The translations under genes and the position numbers were made by a program. Source: Clostridiales bacterium (GTDB lineage Bacteria; Bacillota; Clostridia; Christensenellales; Aristaeellaceae). From it: a stretch of DNA of 64,000 bases. Location of the stretch: contig SFJH01000023.1 of the NCBI GenBank assembly GCA_004555155.1, forward strand, positions 13,318 to 77,317, in the 5' to 3' direction. The notes beneath the pieces were generated by a model. That model saw nothing but the letters and a program-made list of their open reading frames with translations. It ran no database searches and was not told the origin of the DNA. Below are positions 42,804 to 49,028 of this stretch, in pieces; positions within the stretch are counted from its first letter, which is position 1, and each line of letters begins with the position of its first letter.

Positions 42804-43676
42804 CTAGCGGCGATAGATGGACGGCGGAACGTTCTCCCGCTTCTTGAAGGCGCGGCTGAAGGAATAGATGCTCTGAAAGCCCACCGTTTCCGCGATATCG
42901 CTGATGGACATGTTGGTGGTTAACAGCAGCTCCTTCGCCTTGTCGATCCGCGAATCAAGGTGATACTGTATGGGCGAAACGCCGAAGGACTGCTTGAACT
43001 GGCGGCACAGGTGATATTTGCTGACGTGCACCCGGTCGGAGAGCTCCTCCAGCGAAAAGTCGCGGTCCAGGCTCTCGTTCAGAATGTCCCGCACCTGCTG
43101 GGCGACGTTGGGCCAGCTCTCGTGATCGTCATTGTCCTTGCTGTTCAGCGTCACCTCCCGCATCAGCGTGGCGAACAGCTGAAGAAACAGGCCGTTGACC
43201 AGCACGTCGGAGTGGATCATGCGCTTTTCCTTCTCGCGGATGATCGCCATCAGCAGGCCCTCGATGTTCTTCGACTTGCGCAGCCGCAGAACCGGCGGCA
43301 GATTCGGACAGAATTCATCCAGAATGTCCTTGCGGAACAGCACGTATTCCCGGGGATTGATCTCGTCCAGCGACGCGAAGGAGATGTATACGTGCGGGCT
43401 GAACTCATCCTCCACCAGGTCGAAATGGATGTGCGGCTGATGAACCAGCGTGTTCCCCACCGATCGGAGGGAATGATGCTGCTTCGGCCGCAGAAGTATG
43501 ATATCGCCGGGAAGCACCCGATATCCTGTTCCTTCCACGACGAGCTCCAGTTCACCGCTCTCGAGATAGATGATCTCATAGTCAAAGATGACCCGCCGGT
43601 CGACATACCAGTCCAGGCTCGAAGCCCAGTTGTCCCAGGCAATGCGGATATACGGCGACAGCTTCGGCTGCGGCAT
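42804..43676 (-). CDS. AraC family regulator with cupin sensor domain
   Basis: A 290-residue regulator. The start at 43676 follows AAGGAGG; the longer frame runs through the promoter and a repeat and is not coding. N-terminal cupin domain: YEIIYLESGELELVVEGTGYRVLPGDIILLRPKQHHSL. C-terminal AraC HTH pair: FSLEELSDRVHVSKYHLCRQFKQSFGVSPIQYHLDSRIDKAKELL and ISDIAETVGFQSIYSFSRAFKKRENVPPSIYRR. It likely activates the adjacent importer and GH172-like genes in response to a sugar. Confidence 0.92.
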   Translation of the reverse strand: MPQPKLSPYIRIAWDNWASSLDWYVDRRVIFDYEIIYLESGELELVVEGTGYRVLPGDIILLRPKQHHSLRSVGNTLVHQPHIHFDLVEDEFSPHVYISFASLDEINPREYVLFRKDILDEFCPNLPPVLRLRKSKNIEGLLMAIIREKEKRMIHSDVLVNGLFLQLFATLMREVTLNSKDNDDHESWPNVAQQVRDILNESLDRDFSLEELSDRVHVSKYHLCRQFKQSFGVSPIQYHLDSRIDKAKELLLTTNMSISDIAETVGFQSIYSFSRAFKKRENVPPSIYRR

Positions 43677-43728
43677 AAGCGCTTCCTCCTTTCCGATCGC
43701 CGTTCTGACGGTGTGGTTCGCCAAAAAC

Positions 43729-43784
43729 GTACACGTGTACAATAACTCTGATTTTATTATAGCACCTGTTCCGAAAAGATACAA
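43729..43784 (-). promoter_or_regulatory. Promoter and palindrome upstream of the AraC gene
   Basis: On the minus strand TTGTAT (43779-43784) and TATAAT (43756-43761) are 17 bases apart. Downstream of the start site lies the perfect 12-base palindrome GTACACGTGTAC (43729-43740), a good candidate for an autoregulatory site. Confidence 0.6.
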
Positions 43785-43828
43785 CCCCAAATCGGAGTTG
43801 TTAAAATTTTCACCAAAAATCTGCCGGA

Positions 43829-43983
43829 CGCTTTTTTGCACCGATCCGGCTGCAAAAAACGCTTCTTCCGTCAGGGTGCTGCCCGGAAAAAACGTAAAAT
43901 CTTCAGCTTTCCGCCGTCCGCCTGTCCAGTGAAAGACCCGGATTCTCATCGAAGGGGTCAACAAGCCCTTCCCGACGCGCAAA
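43829..43983. repeat. Dispersed imperfect intergenic repeat, copy B
   Basis: Aligns with 7217-7377 (see that entry). Here it fills most of the 372-base gap between the AraC and azlC genes. It has no start site or ribosome site of its own. Confidence 0.55.
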
Positions 43984-43991
43984 TCCGCACA

Positions 43992-44020
43992 TTGACGATG
44001 CGCGGATTTCGCTGTATACT
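43992..44020 (+). promoter_or_regulatory. Promoter of the azlCD operon
   Basis: TTGACG (43992-43997), 17-base spacer, TATACT (44015-44020). The transcript would begin near 44027, so the ATG at 44022 cannot be the start of azlC. Confidence 0.75.
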
Positions 44021-44048
44021 AATGAAAAACACAAGGCAGACAATTCCA

Positions 44049-44762
44049 ATGATGAACAAACGACAGCTCTTTCTCTATGCCTTCCGGAAATCCATTCCCG
44101 TGATGCTGGGCTACGTCTTTCTGGGCATGGCCTTCGGCATTCTGCTGCAGCAGTCCGGGCTGGGCTGGCCCTGGGCGCTGCTGATCAGCGCGGTGGTCTA
44201 CGCCGGATCGATGCAGTTCGCGCTGGTGACGCTGCTCAGCGCGGCCACCCCGCTTCCCACCGTGGCGGTGATGACGCTGATGGTGAACAGCCGCCACCTG
44301 TTCTACGGCCTGTCCTTCATCGACACCTTCCGCGAGATGGGCTGGAAGGCCCCCTACATGATCTTCTCGCTGTCCGACGAGACCTACTCGGTGCTCTGCT
44401 CCTGCAAGGGCGACGAGGCGTTTGCGCAGTGCAATCACGAGGCCGCGTTCTATATCTCCGCGCTGCATCAGGGCTACTGGGTTCTGGGCTCGATCGTCGG
44501 CGCGGTGGCGGGCGAGTTGCTGACCTTCGACGCCACCGGCATCGACTTCTCCATGACGGCGCTGTTCGTGGTCATTCTGGCAGATCAGCTGCGCGGCGGC
44601 GGACGCGAGGCGCGCGTCTGCGCGGGAATCGGCGTCGCCATCGCCATCGTCTTCCTGCTGGCGCTGGGCGCGGACCGCTTTCTGCTGCCCACGCTGGCGA
44701 GCACCGTCCTCGCGCTGGCGATCGTCAACTGCATGAGAAGGGAGGTTCCGGCGCATGAATAG
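44049..44762 (+). CDS. azlC: Branched-chain amino acid exporter large subunit, AzlC
   Basis: A 237-residue membrane protein with about seven helices. Typical AzlC blocks are FGILLQQSGLGWPWALLISAVVYAGSMQFALVTLL, MTLMVNSRHLFYGLSFIDTF and FSLSDETYSVL. The promoter position rules out earlier Met codons; 44049 (or the next codon, 44052) is chosen although the ribosome site (AAGG) is weak. It overlaps azlD by 8 bases. AzlCD exports leucine, isoleucine and valine analogues. Confidence 0.93.
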   Translation: MMNKRQLFLYAFRKSIPVMLGYVFLGMAFGILLQQSGLGWPWALLISAVVYAGSMQFALVTLLSAATPLPTVAVMTLMVNSRHLFYGLSFIDTFREMGWKAPYMIFSLSDETYSVLCSCKGDEAFAQCNHEAAFYISALHQGYWVLGSIVGAVAGELLTFDATGIDFSMTALFVVILADQLRGGGREARVCAGIGVAIAIVFLLALGADRFLLPTLASTVLALAIVNCMRREVPAHE

Positions 44763-45081
44763 CACTGCGTATACAATTCTGGCCATTCTGGTCTGCGCCG
44801 CGTGCACCTTCGCGCTGCGCGTCGCGCCGTTCGCGCTGTTCAGCGGAAAGCGGGGCATGCCGCCCGCCGTGCGCCGGCTGGCCATGAAAATGCCCGCCGC
44901 GATCATCGCCGTGCTGGTGGTCTACTGTCTGAAGGGACTGCCCGCATCCGACGCAGCTCATGCGACGATCACGCTGGGCAGCGTGGCCGCGGTGGTGGCG
45001 CTGCATCTGTGGAAGCGCAACACCCTGCTGAGCATCGCGGGGGGCACCATCCTGTACATGGCGCTGCTGCGCATCATCTGA
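44755..45081 (+). CDS. azlD: Branched-chain amino acid exporter small subunit, AzlD
   Basis: A 108-residue protein with four helices: start YTILAILVCAACTFALRVAPFALF, then MPPAVRRLAMKMPAAIIAVLVVYCLKGL, characteristic of AzlD. AGGGAGG precedes the ATG inside the end of azlC. It is the small partner subunit of the exporter. Confidence 0.93.
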   Translation: MNSTAYTILAILVCAACTFALRVAPFALFSGKRGMPPAVRRLAMKMPAAIIAVLVVYCLKGLPASDAAHATITLGSVAAVVALHLWKRNTLLSIAGGTILYMALLRII

Positions 45082-45106
45082 AAATAACGAACACGGAGGA
45101 TATTTT

Positions 45107-45763
45107 ATGAGCGATATCTCTTTGCGGGAAGACCGCTTCACCAAAATCAACCGCGTCTTTTTCGCCCTGTACGGGCTGTTCTGCGCCGTGCTGGTGGTCG
45201 TCTACGCCATCCAGCGGGACGGCTATCACCTCGGCATCTCCCTGGGCGCAATGCTCGTCCCGCTGGCCATTCCGCTGTTTTACGCGGTTCTGCACCTGAA
45301 GCCCGTGCAGCAGCTGAACTTTCTGGTGCTGGCGTTCACGTTTCTGGCCTATCCGCTGGGCGCCTGTCTGGACCTCTACCGGATTCTGCCCGGCTTCGAC
45401 AAGGTGGCCCACACCCTCTCCGGCGTGTTTGTCAGCCTGCTGTGCCTGATCCTCTACTACGCGCTGAAGCCGGGTCACGCCATCGAGCGCCCGGACGCGC
45501 CGCTGGCGATGGTGTTCACCTTCCTGGGCTCCATGGCGGTGGCGGGTCTGTGGGAGATCTGCGAATACCTGGTCTCCGCGATCGTGGGGCTGGATCTGCA
45601 GCGCGTGGCGGCCACCGGCGTGGCCGACAGCATGCAGGACATGATCGTCTGCATGATCGGCACTCTGGCCACGCTGCCCTTCGTTCACAGGCTGTGCGGC
45701 GGCAAGCGGGATCTGGTCACGGGCGCGGTAGAAGCCTTTGTCGAGCTGAATCTGAAAGGATGA
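45107..45763 (+). CDS. YjdF/DUF2238-like membrane protein
   Basis: A 218-residue membrane protein with about six helices. The conserved polar residues of the family are visible: FDKVAHTLSGVF in the fourth helix, LWEICEYL in the sixth region and GVADSMQDMIVCMIGTL near the end. Its function is unknown. It starts 25 bases after azlD with GGAGG and is probably co-transcribed with azlCD and the acetyltransferase. Confidence 0.8.
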   Translation: MSDISLREDRFTKINRVFFALYGLFCAVLVVVYAIQRDGYHLGISLGAMLVPLAIPLFYAVLHLKPVQQLNFLVLAFTFLAYPLGACLDLYRILPGFDKVAHTLSGVFVSLLCLILYYALKPGHAIERPDAPLAMVFTFLGSMAVAGLWEICEYLVSAIVGLDLQRVAATGVADSMQDMIVCMIGTLATLPFVHRLCGGKRDLVTGAVEAFVELNLKG

Positions 45764-45767
45764 TATC

Positions 45768-46289
45768 ATGCACCGCTTTGTTCTCGAAACCGAGCGCCTG
45801 ACCCTGCGCTGCCCCACGCCCAATGACGCGGAGGACGCCTTCGTCTGGCTGAGCGACCCGGAGGTCAACCGGTACATGCCCTACAACCTCTATGAAAGCG
45901 TGGAACAGGTGCGCGCCTGGCTGCAGACCGTGGCCGACGACGACGGCATGAAGTTCCACTTCGCCTTCGTGCGCAAATCGGACGGCCGGGTGATCGGCTC
46001 GGGCGACGTATCGCCCAACGAGGCCGGGGACGTCTGGGAAACGGGCTACAACCTGCGCCGCGACTGCTGGAACCAGGGCTACACCACCGAGGCCGTCCGG
46101 GCGATGCTCCGCTTTGCCCACGACGTGTTCGGCGTGCACGAGTTTGGCGCGACCCACGCCATCGCCAACCCCGCCTCGGGCCGGGTGATGGAGCACTGCG
46201 GCATGCGCTTCGACCACTTCAACGAATACGGCCGCTTCGACGGCAGCGAGACCTTTCCCGCAAAGTACTATCGCCTGCACATGGACTGA
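45768..46289 (+). CDS. GNAT acetyltransferase, RimJ/RimL type
   Basis: A 173-residue acetyltransferase. It starts FVLETERLTLRCPTPNDAEDAFVWLSDPEVNRYMPY, has GSGDVSPNEAGDVWETGYNLRRDCWNQGYTTEAVRAML (the acetyl-CoA loop, of which NQGYTTEA is the key motif) and NPASGRVMEHCGMRFD. Such enzymes acetylate alpha-amino groups of proteins or small molecules. AAAGGATG precedes the ATG; only 4 bases separate it from the upstream gene. Confidence 0.9.
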   Translation: MHRFVLETERLTLRCPTPNDAEDAFVWLSDPEVNRYMPYNLYESVEQVRAWLQTVADDDGMKFHFAFVRKSDGRVIGSGDVSPNEAGDVWETGYNLRRDCWNQGYTTEAVRAMLRFAHDVFGVHEFGATHAIANPASGRVMEHCGMRFDHFNEYGRFDGSETFPAKYYRLHMD

Positions 46290-46312
46290 AAAAGCATTTC
46301 CCTTGACAGACC

Positions 46313-46349
46313 AAGCCCCGCTCCCGGCGTTGATCCGGGAGCGGGGCTT
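46313..46349. terminator. Bidirectional terminator
   Basis: AAGCCCCGCTCCCGG pairs perfectly with CCGGGAGCGGGGCTT across a 7-base loop, between two convergent operons. Flanking T-runs are short. Confidence 0.75.
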
Positions 46350-46359
46350 CTGTCGTCTG

Positions 46360-47523
46360 TCAATATCCATTGTCCATGGCCGAAACGGGCATGCCGTTGG
46401 CGTCGTAGAGGGTAATCGTGTCCGTCTTGGACTTGTGGATCACCTTCTTGTCGTCCCAGAGCAGGTCGAAGGATTCAGCGGTGGAGTTCGTGCCTATGGT
46501 CAGGCGCGCGCCGGGCCCGAGCGCGGCGCCATCCGGAAACACATACAGCTCTCCGCCGCGGTCGGAAACCATATACCAGCCGGTGAGATCCTGCGCCTCC
46601 GCGCCGCGGTTGACCAGCGTCACCACATCCTCCCCGGCCACCACGTCCTCCACGGCCACGCCGGTTTGCGAAACGGGCAGGTTCACGCGCTCCACCGACG
46701 GCACGCCCCCATTCAGCCGCACGAGGATTCCGCCGGTGCACTCCTGGGTCACCGCCACCTCCGCGCCGACGGACTGCAGGAGCGCCACCAGCCGCGGGTC
46801 GGGCGTCTCCGGCTTTTCAACGGAGTCCGTGGAAATCACCGCCGCTCTGGGCGATGCGGCGCGGATAAACGCCTCGCTGCCGGTGTCGTCGTCGGCATGG
46901 TTGCCCACCTTCAGCACATCGCAGTCGAGCGGCGCGCCGGTGGAGAGCAGCACCGCCTCCTCCTCAAATTCCATATCGCCCGCCAGCAGGATGGAGCCCT
47001 CGGCAGAGCGCAGCATTATCACCAGCGAATTGTTGTCGTCCTTCTCGGCATTGAGCACCGATGGCGCGAGCACCTCCAGCACCGCATCTCCCAGCGGCAC
47101 GGAATCGCCCGCCTTCAGCCAGTTCACCGTCTGGCCGTCCAGCTTCGCCGCCTGTACGGCGGGATGCTTGTCCTCGCTCTTGACGCCGGTGTACATCGCC
47201 GACGCGTACCACGCGCCGATTTCGATCCCGCTCTGCGCCAGCCATTCCAGCCCGTCCACGTGATCGTCGTCGGTATGCGTGACAAACACCGCATCCAGCC
47301 GCTCGACGCCCATCCTCTCCATGGCGGCCAGGATTTTGCCCCGGGACCGGGCGTAGCCCGCGTCGATCAGACAGATCGAGCCGCCGGCGCTGACGAGAAT
47401 CGCGTCCGCCTTGCCCGCCGAAACGGCATACATCCACACATCCGATATTTCCGCGCCCGCCGAGCATCCCGTCAGCGACAGAATGGCCATCAGAAGCGCC
47501 GTCCAAAGCGTCCACTTGCGCAT
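46360..47523 (-). CDS. Lipoprotein with ComEC-like metallo-beta-lactamase and lamin-tail domains
   Basis: A 387-residue lipoprotein: signal peptide ends LSLTGCSAG, with lipid attachment at Cys20. The metallo-beta-lactamase domain (about 28-265) resembles the ComEC/Rec2 C-terminal domain: DAILVSAGGSICLIDAGY, VTHTDDDHVDG (metal site, residues 82-91, Asp in the second position) and SILLAGDMEFEEE. A lamin-tail-like domain follows (about 290-380): VTLVNRGAEAQDLTGWYMVSD and LGPGARLTIGTN, with an aspartate-rich strand. It should act on a nucleic acid or phosphoester outside the cell. No competence genes are near. Confidence 0.87.
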   Translation of the reverse strand: MRKWTLWTALLMAILSLTGCSAGAEISDVWMYAVSAGKADAILVSAGGSICLIDAGYARSRGKILAAMERMGVERLDAVFVTHTDDDHVDGLEWLAQSGIEIGAWYASAMYTGVKSEDKHPAVQAAKLDGQTVNWLKAGDSVPLGDAVLEVLAPSVLNAEKDDNNSLVIMLRSAEGSILLAGDMEFEEEAVLLSTGAPLDCDVLKVGNHADDDTGSEAFIRAASPRAAVISTDSVEKPETPDPRLVALLQSVGAEVAVTQECTGGILVRLNGGVPSVERVNLPVSQTGVAVEDVVAGEDVVTLVNRGAEAQDLTGWYMVSDRGGELYVFPDGAALGPGARLTIGTNSTAESFDLLWDDKKVIHKSKTDTITLYDANGMPVSAMDNGY

Positions 47524-47539
47524 TGATTTCCCCCTTTGA

Positions 47540-48667
47540 TCATTCCTCCACGTCGACCCACGCGCCCGTTTTATTGGAGCGGGCGAGGCTGTCCATCAGC
47601 TTCTGCAGCCTTGCGCCGCATTCGATTCCGTTCTCCGGCGTGCGGCCGTGGGCCACGCAGTCCAGGAAGGTATAGTAGCAATGGGTATGGCCGCGATCCC
47701 AGCCGATGGAGTTCTTCGGCGGCAGGAAGGTTCCGCCCGGCGCGGGATAGCGGGCCACGGATTCGATCTGGGTGAAGCCCCGCATACCGCCCAGCGGCTG
47801 CTCCGGCAGTGTCTGGTCAAAGTAATAGACGTAGTTGGGATCCATCGCGTTCCAGAGAAGCGCGCCCTTCGTGCCGCGGATCTCGATCGTCAGTTCGTCG
47901 TTGGAGCCGGTGGCGATCTTGCTGGCCTCCACCGTGCCCAGCGCGCCGTTGGGCAGCTCCAGCATCATCAGCGCCTGGTCCTCGCTGAGCGCGCGCTCCG
48001 TGCCGCCGTCCCGGGTGGGGCGCTGCGGATAGAGCGTGCGGGTCCTGCAGAACACCTTGGACGGATAGCCCAGCATCCAGGTCAGCAGGTCCAGCGCATG
48101 GCTGCCCAGATCCAGAATCACGCCGCCCTGCAGTTGCTGCTTCCAGCCGATGGGCTTGTTCGGGTCGATGGAGCCGGAATGGAGATAGCGCGCCTGAAAC
48201 GACAGCACATCGCCGATGCGTCCCTCGTCGACCAGCGCCTTCGCCCGCATGACCGCCGGCGTATAGCGGTTGTTGAACACCATGCGGGTGCTGCCCGGCG
48301 CATGCCTTGCGGCCTCCGCGATGCGCGCCGCGCTTTCGGCGTTTACCGCCAGCGGCTTGTCGATGTACACGTGCTTGCCCGCCTTCAGCGCGGCGATGGC
48401 CATCTCCTCGTGCTGATCATTCGGCGTGCAGATGGACACCACGTCCACCTCCGGATCTGCCAGCAGCACGCGATAGTCGTCCGTGTACCGCGCGAAGCCC
48501 GCCAGCTCCGCGGCCTCCCGCGCCTTCTCCAGCCTGCGCGAGCAGACGTGCGCCAGCTTCACCCGGAAGTCGATGTCCGGATAGTACAGCGCCAGATCCC
48601 GCAGCGCGTGGGTATGCGTTCTTCCCATGAATCCCCAGCCAATCAGGCCGATGCCGATGGTCTTCAT
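47540..48667 (-). CDS. Gfo/Idh/MocA family oxidoreductase
   Basis: A 375-residue NAD(P)-dependent sugar dehydrogenase. Rossmann motif GLIGWGFMGRTH (residues 7-18), ICTPNDQH, then YIDKPLAV with the catalytic Lys, and GGVILDLGSHALDLLTWMLG near the active-site His. The C-terminal domain is intact, unlike the iolG-like gene at 17924-18855 of the same superfamily. AAGGAG precedes the ATG. The substrate is probably a sugar or cyclitol, not identifiable from the sequence. It follows a long divergent promoter region. Confidence 0.9.
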   Translation of the reverse strand: MKTIGIGLIGWGFMGRTHTHALRDLALYYPDIDFRVKLAHVCSRRLEKAREAAELAGFARYTDDYRVLLADPEVDVVSICTPNDQHEEMAIAALKAGKHVYIDKPLAVNAESAARIAEAARHAPGSTRMVFNNRYTPAVMRAKALVDEGRIGDVLSFQARYLHSGSIDPNKPIGWKQQLQGGVILDLGSHALDLLTWMLGYPSKVFCRTRTLYPQRPTRDGGTERALSEDQALMMLELPNGALGTVEASKIATGSNDELTIEIRGTKGALLWNAMDPNYVYYFDQTLPEQPLGGMRGFTQIESVARYPAPGGTFLPPKNSIGWDRGHTHCYYTFLDCVAHGRTPENGIECGARLQKLMDSLARSNKTGAWVDVEE

Positions 48668-48718
48668 ATTATTCTATCCGCTCCTTCAGGCGCGTATGCG
48701 CCAAAGTTCTTTTTCTTC

Positions 48719-48747
48719 ATTATATCAGCTCCCGGACGGAGCCGCAA
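48719..48747 (-). promoter_or_regulatory. Promoter of the Gfo/Idh/MocA gene with internal palindrome
   Basis: TTGCGG (48742-48747) and TATAAT (48719-48724) on the minus strand are 17 bases apart. The spacer itself carries the inverted repeat GCTCC-5-GGAGC (48728-48742). Confidence 0.65.
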
Positions 48748-48793
48748 GTCCCGGCCGAATTTAGCAAATTGATAATATTCATTCCACAAACCC

Positions 48794-48822
48794 TTGACGT
48801 TCGATTCATAATATGTTATCAT
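48794..48822 (+). promoter_or_regulatory. Promoter of the AAA ATPase gene
   Basis: TTGACG (48794-48799), 17-base spacer, TATCAT (48817-48822). The transcript leader to the ATG at 49029 would be about 200 bases long. I see no tRNA-like or known riboswitch element in it, and the rest of the 361-base gap 48668-49028 holds only the divergent promoter. Confidence 0.65.
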
Positions 48823-49028
48823 TTTTACATCCAACCTGTACATTCGGCGGACATCTAAACATTGTACAGACGTCGAATCACTGTAAATCTGATGTCTGAT
48901 AGAAACGAAGCCGCTCATGACGCGATTTACGCACAGGCGCATCGGGTCTTGTCTTTGTGTATGATTCGAAGACATGGACGGCCGCATTTTTGCATGGCAT
49001 CCCAATTTGAAACAGGGGAGGTCTTGAA

